Shown here: positions 54,026-63,030 of the stretch, piece after piece
How the letters are laid out: each line of letters begins with the position of its first letter
Position numbering within the stretch: the stretch's first letter is position 1
NCBI RefSeq assembly: GCF_017744015.1
Contig: NZ_JAGHRA010000015.1
Span: forward strand, 1 to 64,000
Reading direction: 5' to 3'
Source of the DNA: Paracoccus sp. R12_2
Lineage (GTDB): Bacteria > Pseudomonadota > Alphaproteobacteria > Rhodobacterales > Rhodobacteraceae
DNA length: 64,000 nucleotides
Notes under the pieces: model-generated
The model's input: the letters and a program-made list of their open reading frames with translations, nothing else
Database searches by the model: none
Told to the model about the DNA's origin: nothing
Made by a program: the position numbers and the translations under genes

Positions 54026-54894
54026 CACAGCGCAAAGGCATCATTCTGGCGGGCGGGTCCGGCACCCGGCTGTATCCGATCACCATGGGCGTGTCGAAGC
54101 AGCTTCTGCCGCTATATGACAAGCCGATGATCTACTATCCGATCACCGTGCTGATGCTGGCCGGCATACGCGAGATCGCGATCATCACCACCCCCGAGGA
54201 TCAGGCCCAGTTCCAGCGGCTTCTGGGCGATGGCGACCAATGGGGGCTGCGTTTCGAATGGATCATCCAGCCGTCGCCCGACGGGCTTGCGCAGGCCTAT
54301 CTTCTGGCCGAGGATTTCCTGGCCGGCGCACCGTCCGCGATGGTACTTGGCGACAATATTTTCTTTGGCCACGGCTTGCCGCTGTTGATGGCGGCGGCCG
54401 ATGCGCGGGATACGGGCGGGACTGTCTTCGGCTATCGCGTCAGCGACCCCGAACGCTACGGGGTGGTCGATTTCGATCCGCAGGGACGCGCGCGGGCGAT
54501 CGTCGAAAAGCCCGCCAAGCCTCCGTCCCACTATGCGGTGACGGGTTTGTATTTCCTTGACGGCACCGCCCCCAAGCGTGCTGCGCAGGTCAAGCCATCG
54601 GATCGCGGCGAGCTTGAAATCACGACGTTGCTGGAAAGCTATCTGGCGGATGGCGAACTGACGGTCGAAAAGATGGGGCGCGGTTTCGCGTGGCTGGACA
54701 CCGGCACCCATGCCAGCCTTCTTGATGCAGGGAACTTCGTCAGGACTTTGGAAAACCGGCAGGGCCTGCAGACCGGCTGCCCGGAAGAGATCGCGTTCGA
54801 AGCCGGATGGATCGATGCGGATCAGCTTCGCGACCGCGCCGCGAAATTTTCGAAGAACGCCTATGGCAAGTATCTGCTGAATTTGCTCGACTGA
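54022..54894 (+). CDS. rfbA: Glucose-1-phosphate thymidylyltransferase
   Basis: The 290-residue enzyme makes dTDP-glucose, the first step of the rhamnose pathway. The nucleotide-binding start is ILAGGSGTRLYPITMGVSKQ, followed by DKPMIYYPITVLMLAGIREI, LGDNIFFG with the metal Asp, and FAWLDTGTHASLL. ATG 54022 overlaps rfbD by 4 bases, so all four rfb genes are coupled. Confidence 0.97.
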   Translation: MTQRKGIILAGGSGTRLYPITMGVSKQLLPLYDKPMIYYPITVLMLAGIREIAIITTPEDQAQFQRLLGDGDQWGLRFEWIIQPSPDGLAQAYLLAEDFLAGAPSAMVLGDNIFFGHGLPLLMAAADARDTGGTVFGYRVSDPERYGVVDFDPQGRARAIVEKPAKPPSHYAVTGLYFLDGTAPKRAAQVKPSDRGELEITTLLESYLADGELTVEKMGRGFAWLDTGTHASLLDAGNFVRTLENRQGLQTGCPEEIAFEAGWIDADQLRDRAAKFSKNAYGKYLLNLLD

Positions 54895-55038
54895 TCGGCG
54901 GCTGGCCGGCCCGTTCGCGGCATGTCTGCCAGAACCATGGCGACAAGGGACTTTCACGGCAGTCCTGCTGCGGATAGGAACGCAGCCGGTCGGCGTGTCT
55001 GCGCAGTCCTGGGAAGTCAGTCCAAACAAGAGAACGCC

Positions 55039-56070
55039 GTGAGCCAGCCAGACCCTACCAGACCCAGAATTGCGGCGATCGTCGTCACCTTCAACAGGCG
55101 GGCGCATCTGCAGAAAACACTGGCGCGGCTATTGGCCGAGCCGCTGGATCACGTGGTCGTCGTCGACAACGGATCATCAGACGGCAGTCGGGAATGGCTT
55201 GCCGCGCAGGATGATCCAAGACTTCAAGTGATCGAGATGCCGCATAACGGTGGCGGGGCGCTTGGCTTCGAGACCGGGATGCGCAAGGCGCAGGCGCGCT
55301 TCGATCCGGATTGGTATCTGCTGATGGACGATGACGCGCGTCCGCAGACAGGCGCGATCGCCGAATTCAGACAAGGGCTGGAACTGGATCGCTGGGGGGA
55401 TGCCGACGCGCTTGCCGCAGCGGTGCGTTTTCCCGACGGCCGCATCTGCGAGATGAACCGCCCATGGGTCAACCCCTTCAAGAGCATCTCGGTCTTCTTG
55501 CGCGTGATCGCAGGTGGCGGACGCGCCGCATTCCACATCCCGGATGCGGCTTACGCGACGGATCAACCCAGGGTGTTGGACGGCACGTCCTTCGTCGGGT
55601 TCTTCGTCGCGCGCGCGGGCGTGCGGCGTGCGGGATTCCCGGACGGGCGTCTGTTCATTTATGGCGACGATGTCCTGTACACGCTTGGGCTGACCCAGTC
55701 GGGCGGAAAGCTGCTGTTCGCCCCCGAGCTGCGGTTCGAACATGAATGCGGGGTTCAGACGGCCGGCGCGATGCTGCGGCCGCTCTGGAAGACCTACTAC
55801 CATCACCGTAATCTCTGGTTCGTCTATCGTCGCACGGCGGGGCGGATGCTGTTCCCGTTTCTGATCGCGGCGATGGTTCCCAAATGGCTGGCGAAGGGCA
55901 GATCGCTGCCCCCACCCGAGCGTGCCGTCTGCCGGCGCCTGATCCGTCTGGCGATAACGGACGCCTTCCGCGGCAATCTTCGGCGCGACCATCCCGAGAT
56001 TCTGGCGATTGCCGATTCGGCAACTGCGGCCGGCAACACCGGCGATCAGGAAATGTCGCGGCAGGACTGA
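55039..56070 (+). CDS. Family-2 glycosyltransferase (galactofuranosyl/rhamnosyltransferase-like)
   Basis: The 343-residue GT-A enzyme has IAAIVVTFNRRAHLQ at residues 10-24, VVVDNGSSDGSREWL, and the metal motif MDDDARP (about 97-103), with YGDDVLYTLGL as a later acidic motif. It resembles GlfT2- and rhamnosyltransferase-like enzymes and lies 144 bases after rfbA, so it may use dTDP-L-rhamnose for a surface polysaccharide. GTG 55039 is preferred because the domain begins ten residues later; ATGs at 54922 and 54937 remain possible. Confidence 0.85.
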   Translation: MSQPDPTRPRIAAIVVTFNRRAHLQKTLARLLAEPLDHVVVVDNGSSDGSREWLAAQDDPRLQVIEMPHNGGGALGFETGMRKAQARFDPDWYLLMDDDARPQTGAIAEFRQGLELDRWGDADALAAAVRFPDGRICEMNRPWVNPFKSISVFLRVIAGGGRAAFHIPDAAYATDQPRVLDGTSFVGFFVARAGVRRAGFPDGRLFIYGDDVLYTLGLTQSGGKLLFAPELRFEHECGVQTAGAMLRPLWKTYYHHRNLWFVYRRTAGRMLFPFLIAAMVPKWLAKGRSLPPPERAVCRRLIRLAITDAFRGNLRRDHPEILAIADSATAAGNTGDQEMSRQD

Positions 56071-56128
56071 CGGACCGTCCGGTTTGCCACCAAACCTTCG
56101 GACGCGGTGCGGGTGTCGGGCAGGCCGT

Positions 56129-56689
56129 TCAACCCTGCTGTCTGGCGATATCCTCGATCAGCACCTTGTCGACAGAAAGCTCGGTCGCGTCCTGCGCCGC
56201 CTTCAAAAGTCCTTCACGCATCACGCGCAGTCTGGCCTCGGCGGTGAAGTTCCCGTCGAAGGCGCCCGTATTGGCCAGCACCATCAGCTGTCGCAGCAAT
56301 GCATCGCGCAGCCGGTGTTCCTGTTGCTTCATCGCTTCCAGATCGGCTTCGGTCGTCTCGACGGTCAATGTCATGATCATCATCGCGCCCATATCGCCAT
56401 TGCGCATCATGGGCACGAAAAATTGCGATGGAAACGTGAACCAGGCCGCAGCGCCGGGGTCGCCGCCATGTCCGTCGCCCTCATGCCCGCCCCCGCCATG
56501 CGCATCCTCAGAGTGACCGGTATCGGTAGAGCCATGTGCCGCGGTAGTCGCCGTTGCATCCGCTGCGCTTGATCCGTCTGCGTGCGCACCTTCTGCGTCT
56601 GCCGTGGCTGCGGGCCTCAGCATGTCGCCGCCGATGCTGCCCGCGGCAAGCGCCAGGACGGGGATCAGCATGATCAGGATTTTCTTCAT
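56129..56689 (-). CDS. FliL-like flagellar basal-body-associated protein
   Basis: The 186-residue protein has one N-terminal membrane segment (MKKILIMLIPVLALAAG), a His/Gly/Asp-rich linker (HGSTDTGHSEDAHGGGGHEG), and a C-terminal domain (FTFPSQFFVPMMRNGDMGAM, LTVETTEADLEAM) like FliL, which sits round the stator and supports motor output. Position at the end of the flg operon supports this. ATG 56689 gives the membrane anchor. Confidence 0.75.
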   Translation of the reverse strand: MKKILIMLIPVLALAAGSIGGDMLRPAATADAEGAHADGSSAADATATTAAHGSTDTGHSEDAHGGGGHEGDGHGGDPGAAAWFTFPSQFFVPMMRNGDMGAMMIMTLTVETTEADLEAMKQQEHRLRDALLRQLMVLANTGAFDGNFTAEARLRVMREGLLKAAQDATELSVDKVLIEDIARQQG

Positions 56690-56699
56690 TCCGCGCACC

Positions 56700-57425
56700 T
56701 CAATAGGGAAGCAGGATATCGGCGATCTGCTGGCCGTATCGCGGCTGCTGAACATCCGTGATCTGACCTCGACCGCCATAGGAAATGCGGGCGCCTGCGA
56801 TCCTGTCATATTCGATTTCGTTGTTGCGGTCGATGTCGCCCGGCCGTACGAAGCCGGATACCGTCAGTTCGCGCAATTCATAGTTCACGCGGACCTCTTG
56901 CATGCCCTGTATCTGCAATGTGCCGTTCGGCAGGCGCTCGATGACCGTGGCGGCGACACGCAGAGTCAGCTTGTCACGGCGCGTGATGTTGCCGCTTCCC
57001 TTGTAGGTCGATGATGACGAGGCGTCTGCGAGGTCGTCGAAGCTTGCGCCTTCCGGCAGCTTGTCGGCAAGCCGCTGGGGAATCCCGATCATTTGCGGCA
57101 TGCTGACCTCGTCTCCGGCCGCGCGCGACCGACCCGAACTGTTGCTGATTTCCGCGCGGTCGTCGATCTCGATCACCACGGTCAGGATGTCGCCGCGTGT
57201 CGAGGCGCGCCGGTCGCTGATCAGCGACGAGGTTGTGCCGGCCCACAGCGACGCCGCTGCTTCGGGACGGCCCGAATCGACCGGAATGTCCAGCGGCGGA
57301 TTGGTCATGGCGATGAATTCCTCGCTGTTGCGCGGAGAACTGAGCGTGGGTGCCTGGCCGACATTGGCAACCCGAGAGCAGGCACCCAACGCCAGGACAA
57401 GACAAAGAAGATGTGTGGATTTCAT
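56700..57425 (-). CDS. flgH: Flagellar L-ring protein FlgH
   Basis: The 241-residue lipoprotein (lipobox ALGACS) forms the outer-membrane L ring of the flagellum. Typical segments are SLWAGTTSSLISDRRASTRG, DILTVVIEIDDRAEISNSSG, the Ser-rich GSGNITRRDKLTLRVAATV and LPNGTLQIQGMQEVRVNYE, then GFVRPGDIDRNNEI. The partner P-ring gene flgI is not in the window. Confidence 0.95.
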   Translation of the reverse strand: MKSTHLLCLVLALGACSRVANVGQAPTLSSPRNSEEFIAMTNPPLDIPVDSGRPEAAASLWAGTTSSLISDRRASTRGDILTVVIEIDDRAEISNSSGRSRAAGDEVSMPQMIGIPQRLADKLPEGASFDDLADASSSSTYKGSGNITRRDKLTLRVAATVIERLPNGTLQIQGMQEVRVNYELRELTVSGFVRPGDIDRNNEIEYDRIAGARISYGGRGQITDVQQPRYGQQIADILLPY

Positions 57426-57449
57426 GCGGTATTCCTTGTCTTTCTACTG

Positions 57450-57863
57450 TCAGCGACCGGCCAGAAGGCTGCCGTCGGGCATCACGCGGGCGGTGATCGT
57501 GCTGCGGGAATCCAGATTCATCACCCGGACCAGATCGCCGGCGGCGCCGTCGCCAAGGACCCGTCCCTCGGCCTCGATGCGCAGCGGTCCGCGCAGAAAC
57601 GACAGGCGTACCAATTGATTGCGGCTGACCAGCCTGGGGGCCTGCAACAGGTTGGCGTGGATCGGCCGGCCTTCGTAAATGGTGATGCGTGTCTGCAATC
57701 CGATCGCCTGCGACGGATCGCTGAGACCCGAACGCGCGCTGTCTATGGCGCGCAGGTCGGCTGCGGAAATGACCGTGCCGGCGGGCAGGGTGCGGGCCGC
57801 CGCCAGAGTCCCGGCCTGGGCCGAGACGGGTAGCAGCAGCAACAGGGCAAGGGCGCGGATCAT
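57450..57863 (-). CDS. flgA: Flagella basal-body P-ring formation protein FlgA
   Basis: The 137-residue periplasmic chaperone has a signal peptide (MIRALALLLLLPVSAQA) and a SAF domain (LAAARTLPAGTVISAADLRA, QAIGLQTRITIYEGRPI, RVMNLDSRSTITARVMPDG). It assists P-ring assembly. The short form is usual in this group. ATG 57863 overlaps the flgG stop by 3 bases (ATGA-type overlap). Confidence 0.92.
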   Translation of the reverse strand: MIRALALLLLLPVSAQAGTLAAARTLPAGTVISAADLRAIDSARSGLSDPSQAIGLQTRITIYEGRPIHANLLQAPRLVSRNQLVRLSFLRGPLRIEAEGRVLGDGAAGDLVRVMNLDSRSTITARVMPDGSLLAGR

Positions 57864-58648
57864 CAACGCACCTGCGTGGTCGCGCCAAGCATCTGGTCGG
57901 CGGCGGTAATGACCTTGGCGTTCAGTTCATAACCGCGCTGCGCCTTGATCAGCTCGGTGATCTCTCGCACCGCATCGACCGAGCTTTCTTCAAGGTAGCC
58001 CTGCCGCAGCGTGCCCAGACCCTCCTGTCCGGGATTGGCGACCTGCGCCGCGCCCGATGCGGCGGTTTCCAGAAACAGGTTCGACCCGATCGCTTCCAGC
58101 CCTTTTTCGTTGGAAAAGCTGGCAAGCGTGAACTGGCCCAGCAACTCGGGTTCGACCCGGTCGTTGAAATAGGCATAGACCTCGCCGCCGGCATTGATCG
58201 AGATTGACCGGGCGTCGTCGGGAATGGTGATGCCGGGCACCACCGGATAGCCGTCCGAGGTCACGATCTGCCCTTCGGCCGATCTTTTCAGCCCGCCGTC
58301 GCGTGTATATCCCGACAGACCGGAAGGAAGCGTCACCTCCAGATAGCCATCGCCGTCGATCGCCATGTCCAGATCGCCTCCGGTCTGGCTCAGCGATCCC
58401 TGTTGCAGATTGATGCTGACCGCGCTGGGTCGGACGCCCAGTCCCAGTTGAACGCCGGCGGGGATCACGGTGCCGTCGGCCGCCGTCACGGTGCCGGGGC
58501 GAGTCGCCTGCTGATAATGCAGGTCGGCGAACTCGGCCCGCCGCGCATTGAAGCCTGTTGTCGACATGTTGGCGAGGTTGTTCGAGATGACCTCGACGCG
58601 GGTTTGCTGGGCGCTCATGCCGGTCGCGGCAATCTGAAGGGCTCTCAT
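57863..58648 (-). CDS. flgG: Flagellar distal rod protein FlgG
   Basis: The 261-residue protein forms the distal rod. The N-terminal signature is MRALQIAATGMSAQQTRVEV then ISNNLANMSTTGFNARR; DGDGYLEV and SGYTRDGGLKRSAEGQIVTS follow; the C-terminus has LEESSVDAVREITELIKAQR and the ANAKVITAADQML-type heptad region. Length matches FlgG exactly. Confidence 0.96.
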   Translation of the reverse strand: MRALQIAATGMSAQQTRVEVISNNLANMSTTGFNARRAEFADLHYQQATRPGTVTAADGTVIPAGVQLGLGVRPSAVSINLQQGSLSQTGGDLDMAIDGDGYLEVTLPSGLSGYTRDGGLKRSAEGQIVTSDGYPVVPGITIPDDARSISINAGGEVYAYFNDRVEPELLGQFTLASFSNEKGLEAIGSNLFLETAASGAAQVANPGQEGLGTLRQGYLEESSVDAVREITELIKAQRGYELNAKVITAADQMLGATTQVR

Positions 58649-58659
58649 GGTTTTTCCTC

Positions 58660-59376
58660 TCAGCGGGTCATGGATGTGATCGCGTTGCGGATCCGCTGAT
58701 CCTCGCGGTCAAGGAAGGATTGGCCCAGCTCGTAGGCGCGCTGGACCTCGATCATGCGGGTGATTTCGAAAACGGCATCCACGTTGGATTCCTCCAGGAA
58801 ACCCTGGCGGATACTCGCGTCCTCGACCGGCTCGGGGTCGCCGTCGATGGCGAAGCCGGTGCCTCCGTCATGAGTGATCTGCGCGCCTTCCGGTGGAGCA
58901 AAGACGCCGATGCGGCCGAAATTGATGCCGTTTGCCGACAGCGTGCCATCGGCACCAACGCCGACCTTGCTGGCGCCCGCCGGAATGATGATAGGCGCCT
59001 GGCCTTCGTCCAGCAGGCGATGGCCGTCCGCGTTCATCAGTTCGCCTTCCGGCGACGGCATGAAGGCCCCGGCGCGTGTCAGGCGCGGTCCCTCCGGTGT
59101 TTCCAGCATGAAGAAACCGTCGCCCTCGAGCGCCAGATCGAACGTGCCGTTGGTCTGCGTCAGTACGCCCTGATCCAGATCGACAAGCCGGCCGCGGGCA
59201 TGCGCCATGGATAACGTGTCGCCTTGTCGATCAAGGGCGGACAGGTGTTCGGCGAAGATCACGCCTTCGCGGCGAAAGCCGGTCGTATTTGCGTTGGCAA
59301 TGTTGTTTGCGACCACGCGCATTTCGTTCATCAATCCGGATTGCCGGGTCAGCGCCGCGTAGATCGCGTTGTCCAT
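58660..59376 (-). CDS. flgF: Flagellar proximal rod protein FlgF
   Basis: The 238-residue protein starts MDNAIYAALTRQSGLMNEMR, has VVANNIANANTTGFRREGV, LEGDGFFMLETPEGPRLTRA, and the C-terminal FLEESNVDAVFEITRMIEVQ followed by RAYELGQSFLDREDQRI. This is the FlgF rod subunit, paired with flgG immediately downstream. Confidence 0.95.
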   Translation of the reverse strand: MDNAIYAALTRQSGLMNEMRVVANNIANANTTGFRREGVIFAEHLSALDRQGDTLSMAHARGRLVDLDQGVLTQTNGTFDLALEGDGFFMLETPEGPRLTRAGAFMPSPEGELMNADGHRLLDEGQAPIIIPAGASKVGVGADGTLSANGINFGRIGVFAPPEGAQITHDGGTGFAIDGDPEPVEDASIRQGFLEESNVDAVFEITRMIEVQRAYELGQSFLDREDQRIRNAITSMTR

Positions 59377-59379
59377 GGT

Positions 59380-59646
59380 TCAGCTTCCCGCGATCAGGGG
59401 GATGATCTGACCGACATAGAAATCGGACAGGGCGGTGGTCATGAAGCTCATGGTGACCCAGAAGACCACCAGCATCAGCCCGACCTTGGGAACGAATGTC
59501 AGGGTCATTTCCTGCACCGAGGTCAATGCCTGGAAAAGTCCGATGACGACCCCCGCAACCAATGCCACACCCAGCATCGGGGCCGAGATCCGGACAGAGA
59601 TCAGCAAGGCCTGGCGCAGCATGTCGAACAGAAGAGTTTCGCTCAT
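59380..59646 (-). CDS. fliQ: Flagellar export gate protein FliQ
   Basis: The 88-residue protein has two membrane helices (LGVALVAGVVIGLFQALTSV and VGLMLVVFWVTMSFMTTALS) separated by QEMTLTFVPK, typical of FliQ, which with FliP and FliR forms the export gate. Its place between fliE and flgF, apart from fliP and fliR (not in the window), is notable but known in alphaproteobacterial clusters. Confidence 0.93.
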   Translation of the reverse strand: MSETLLFDMLRQALLISVRISAPMLGVALVAGVVIGLFQALTSVQEMTLTFVPKVGLMLVVFWVTMSFMTTALSDFYVGQIIPLIAGS

Positions 59647-59649
59647 GGC

Positions 59650-59940
59650 TCAGACCGGCATCCGCAGGATTTCCTGATAGGCCTCGACGACCTTGTCGCG
59701 GATCGCGACCACGGTCTCCATCGCCAGCTGGGATTCGGCGATTGTCTGGACCAGTTGGTGGGTGTCGGTCTGGCCGGTCATCGCGTCGGTCGACACCGCG
59801 TCGACCTGGGCCATCTGGGCGGCAAAGTCCTGGGCCGCCTCGCCCAGTTTCGCGACCGAAGTGGGGGCGGCGGCCAGGTCGGGTTGAACCGCGCTGCGCG
59901 CGGCGTTGTAGGCATTGGCGGCATTGATTGCAGTGATCAT
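59650..59940 (-). CDS. fliE: Flagellar hook-basal body protein FliE
   Basis: The 96-residue protein links the MS ring/export gate to the rod. Its C-terminal half carries DAMTGQTDTHQLVQTIAESQ and LAMETVVAIRDKVVEAYQEI, followed by LRMPV, the usual FliE ending. Genes on both sides are spaced by 3 and 11 bases. Confidence 0.93.
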   Translation of the reverse strand: MITAINAANAYNAARSAVQPDLAAAPTSVAKLGEAAQDFAAQMAQVDAVSTDAMTGQTDTHQLVQTIAESQLAMETVVAIRDKVVEAYQEILRMPV

Positions 59941-59951
59941 GAAAAATCCTT

Positions 59952-60344
59952 TCAGCGACGCAGAATATCCAGAAGGGACGCGCCCATCTGTCTGGTCTGT
60001 TCGAACATCTTCAGATTGGCTTCGTAGCTGCGCCCGGCCTCGCGGGAATCCGCGATTTCGATGACCAGGTTCACATTCGACCCCAAATAATATCCCTGCT
60101 CATCGGCCATGGGGTGGGACGGATCATAGATCCGTGGCAGTTCGGTGCGGTCGAGGATGGTTTTCGAGACTTCGACGGTGCCGCTGGGACGACCGAATCC
60201 CACAGCCTCCTCGAAGGCGACCAGTTTTCGGCGATACCCCGGCGTGTCTGCGTTCGCGACGTTCTCGGCCACGCGACGCAGCCGTTCGGCCTGGGCCTGC
60301 ATGCCGGACGCGGACAGTCGAAGGGGGGATACGGGTTCTGCCAT
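59952..60344 (-). CDS. flgC: Flagellar proximal rod protein FlgC
   Basis: The 130-residue protein shows the rod signature: LRLSASGMQAQAERLRRVAE then NVANADTPGYRRKLVAFEEA, and ends YEANLKMFEQTRQMGASLLD. ATG 60344 is used; a longer open frame upstream overlaps flgB and is rejected. Follows flgB by 11 bases. Confidence 0.94.
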   Translation of the reverse strand: MAEPVSPLRLSASGMQAQAERLRRVAENVANADTPGYRRKLVAFEEAVGFGRPSGTVEVSKTILDRTELPRIYDPSHPMADEQGYYLGSNVNLVIEIADSREAGRSYEANLKMFEQTRQMGASLLDILRR

Positions 60345-60355
60345 GAATACCTCCC

Positions 60356-60748
60356 TCAGGCCCGCCGGCCGATGCTGGTCCGCATCAGGTCGAGGGCCGA
60401 GCGATAGATCCCAAGCGACAATTCGTGCTCGCGCTTGAGTTCGGCTGCCTTCAGCATTTCGGCCTCCAGCGAGACAGAATTGCCGTTGGGCGAGACTCCG
60501 GTCTCGGTCTGAGCGACACGAAGTTCGGCGGGTGACCATGTCGGGACGGGCAGATGCCGGGGGCTTGTGGTCCGAATTGCCGCAAGGTCGTCGCGGCGGC
60601 GATAGCTGTCCTCGAACGGCTGCAGATCCTGTGCCTTGAAGCCAGGGGTGTCGGCATTGGCGATATTCCTGGCGACGATGGTCTGTCGTTCGGTCACATG
60701 CTGACCCATTGCGCGGGCCATTCGCATCATTTCGATCTTCTCAAACAT
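60356..60748 (-). CDS. flgB: Flagellar proximal rod protein FlgB
   Basis: The 130-residue protein begins MFEKIEMMRMARAMGQHVTE and has QTIVARNIANADTPGFKAQD, ending LKREHELSLGIYRSALDLMR. It is the first gene of the leftward flagellar operon. GAGGAG before ATG 60748 supports the start. A 97-base gap separates it from the divergent fliI. Confidence 0.94.
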   Translation of the reverse strand: MFEKIEMMRMARAMGQHVTERQTIVARNIANADTPGFKAQDLQPFEDSYRRRDDLAAIRTTSPRHLPVPTWSPAELRVAQTETGVSPNGNSVSLEAEMLKAAELKREHELSLGIYRSALDLMRTSIGRRA

Positions 60749-60845
60749 GAGGCTTCTCCTCATTGGCGATAACCGGGTCTTAACTCCGAATGGTTTAGAA
60801 ACCGTTTCGGAAGCACGAGTTCGGCTCAGGCAGGAGAAGCGCGAA
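60749..60845. promoter_or_regulatory. Divergent flgB/fliI promoter region
   Basis: The gap holds GGTTTAGAAACC (a 5-base inverted repeat with 2-base spacer) overlapping GAAAC-C-GTTTC, and TTAACTCCGAATGGTTTA, which is only partly like a CtrA site. A sigma-54 motif was not found. Both flagellar units should be controlled from here. Confidence 0.4.
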
Positions 60846-62183
60846 ATGGATAAACTTGAATCGATCGCCCACCGCATAAGGCATTTGCGGCTGGCGCAGC
60901 ATTTCGGCCGCGTGCAGTCCATTCGCGGCGGCCTGATCCGCGTCGAGGGGTTGAACGGTCGCGCGTCGGTCGGCGACAGGGTAATGATTTCATTGCAGGA
61001 AAGCGGCGTGGCAGGCGAGATCGTGGGCCTTGCGCCGCGTCATGCCGAGGTGCTGCCCGAAGGCCATCCCGAAGGGTTGTCCGTCGGCGCCGAGGTCGAG
61101 TTGCTGTTCGCGCCGACGATTTCGCCCTGCGACGCCTGGATCGGCCGAATCATCGATCCGTTGGGGCAGCCTTTGGACGGCCGGGCGTTGCCGAAAGGAA
61201 TCGAGCCGCGTCCGTTCAGGTGCGAGGCACCGCCGGCCGTTGGCCGCAAGCGGCTTGGCTCGCGGCTGCCGACCGGGTTCGCGGTGTTCGACACGCTGCT
61301 GCCGCTGGTCGCGGGGCAACGGATCGGCCTGTTCGCGGGATCCGGCGTGGGCAAATCGACGCTTCTGTCGGGCCTGGCGCGTGGGGTGCAGGCCGATGTG
61401 GTGGTCATCGCGATGATCGGAGAGCGCGGGCGCGAACTGCGCGAATTCGTGGACAAGACACTGGGCCCCGAGGGGATGGCGCGCGCGGTCATCGTCACCG
61501 CGACATCCGATCGCTCGCCCCTGATCCGGCGGCGCTGTGCCTGGGCGGCGATGGCCGTTGCCGAACATTTCCGCGATCAGGGCAAGCATGTGCTGCTGCT
61601 GGCCGATTCGATCACCCGCTTTGCCGAAGCGCACCGCGAGATCGCGCTGGCCGCGGGCGAGCCGCCCAGTTATCGCGGGTTTCCTCCGTCGGTTTCGAAC
61701 GTTGTCATGGCTCTTGCCGAGCGTGCCGGTCCCGGTCTTGAGGGGGGCGGAGACATTACGGGGATCTTCAGTGTGCTTGTGGCAGGCTCTGACATGGAAG
61801 AACCCGTGGCCGACATTCTGCGGGGCACGCTGGATGGGCATGTCGTCTTGGAACGCAGCATCGCCGAACGCGGGCGCTTTCCCGCCATCGATGTCGTTCG
61901 ATCGGTGTCGCGCTCGCTGCCCGATGCGGCGAGCGCGGACGAGAACGGTCTGATCGCCCGCGCCCGCGCCGCCTTGGGGTCGTATGCTGAATCGGAACTG
62001 ATGATCCGCGCCGGCCTGTATGCGCCCGGAACCGATCCGCGCCTGGACGAGGCCGTGAAGCTGTATCCGCAACTGGACGATTTCGTGACCCGTCGCAGTG
62101 AATCTCTCCAGCAGAGTTTTATGGAACTGGCGGACGCCTTGCGTGTTCCGGCACGGACAATGGCCGGCGTGCGCAGCGCGTGA
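60846..62183 (+). CDS. fliI: Flagellum-specific ATP synthase FliI
   Basis: The 445-residue ATPase powers unfolding and delivery of flagellar export substrates. Visible are Walker A (GSGVGKST, about 175), EPPSYRGFPPSV, GERGRELREFVDKTLG, LLLADSITRFAEAHREIALA and the C-terminal YPQLDDFVTRRSESLQQSF. It resembles F1-beta-like rotary ATPases in its middle domain. ATG 60846 has AGGAG about 10 bases upstream; a longer frame upstream lies in the promoter region. Partner fliH is not adjacent. Confidence 0.95.
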   Translation: MDKLESIAHRIRHLRLAQHFGRVQSIRGGLIRVEGLNGRASVGDRVMISLQESGVAGEIVGLAPRHAEVLPEGHPEGLSVGAEVELLFAPTISPCDAWIGRIIDPLGQPLDGRALPKGIEPRPFRCEAPPAVGRKRLGSRLPTGFAVFDTLLPLVAGQRIGLFAGSGVGKSTLLSGLARGVQADVVVIAMIGERGRELREFVDKTLGPEGMARAVIVTATSDRSPLIRRRCAWAAMAVAEHFRDQGKHVLLLADSITRFAEAHREIALAAGEPPSYRGFPPSVSNVVMALAERAGPGLEGGGDITGIFSVLVAGSDMEEPVADILRGTLDGHVVLERSIAERGRFPAIDVVRSVSRSLPDAASADENGLIARARAALGSYAESELMIRAGLYAPGTDPRLDEAVKLYPQLDDFVTRRSESLQQSFMELADALRVPARTMAGVRSA

Positions 62184-62296
62184 ATCGCATCAGCGCGAAG
62201 CTGCTTGGCTTAATGAATGTTAGAAGGGAGTTTCGGGCCATTGCGTCCGATTCGACGATTTGCAACTGTCTCGCAGCCAATGGAAAGGAGGGCGGG

Positions 62297-63028
62297 ATGG
62301 CGATTACGGACTATTTTATCCGCTATCTTCAACGGCGTGATACGCTGTCCGAGGCTGACTTGTCCCGTCTGCGCAGCTTGCGTACCGAGCATGTTTCATT
62401 CGCGCCGGGCGAGGTGATCGTGCCGGTGGAACGCATCGCCGCAAGAAGCTGCATGATGTTGCGGGGATTGTCGGCACGGTCCCATCAGCTTGTCGGCCGC
62501 CCCGAGGAACGGGTCATCACGGCGCTGCATGTTCCCGGCGACTTCGTGGATCTGCATGGTTTCGTGCTGGCCGGGCTTGAACATTCTGTCATTGCCGTCG
62601 GCCCCGCCGAGGTCGAGTTCGTCAGCCATGATCAGTTGACCGAGATTACGGAAAATTTCCCTCATCTCACGCGCATGATGTGGATGGCGACGCTGATCGA
62701 TGCAGCCGTGCATCGGCAATGGCTGGTGGCTGCGGCATCCTTGCGATCCAGCGCGCATCTAGCGCATCTTCTGTGCGAGATCTACACACGGCTGAACGCA
62801 GTCGGCGCGGCCGCAGACAATCGCTTTTCATTGCCGCTGCTGCAGCGCGAACTGGCGGATATCCTGGGCTATTCCCCGATTCACGTGAACCGCGCGGTGC
62901 GTGATTTGCGCGACCGCGGCCTGATCCGCTGGTCGGGTGCGGATGTGACCATTCTTGACTGGCAAGGGCTGGCAACGCTGTCGCGGTTCGATCCGACTTA
63001 TCTGGACATGGAAAAGATGCGCCGCTGA
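62297..63028 (+). CDS. Crp/Fnr family transcriptional regulator
   Basis: The 243-residue protein has a cyclic-nucleotide-type beta-roll (residues about 20-130) and a Crp helix-turn-helix (ELADILGYSPIHVNRAVRDL, about 189-208). It lacks the clustered N-terminal cysteines of oxygen-sensing Fnr, so another signal or none is likely. AGGAGGG 7 bases before ATG 62297 is a near-perfect ribosome-binding site and sets the start. It follows fliI in the same direction by 113 bases and may be expressed with it. Confidence 0.92.
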   Translation: MAITDYFIRYLQRRDTLSEADLSRLRSLRTEHVSFAPGEVIVPVERIAARSCMMLRGLSARSHQLVGRPEERVITALHVPGDFVDLHGFVLAGLEHSVIAVGPAEVEFVSHDQLTEITENFPHLTRMMWMATLIDAAVHRQWLVAAASLRSSAHLAHLLCEIYTRLNAVGAAADNRFSLPLLQRELADILGYSPIHVNRAVRDLRDRGLIRWSGADVTILDWQGLATLSRFDPTYLDMEKMRR

Positions 63029-63030
63029 TC

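Noticed and set aside
54112-55107. Minus-strand frame opposite rfbA
   Set aside because: It is a shadow of rfbA, which matches its family along its whole length.
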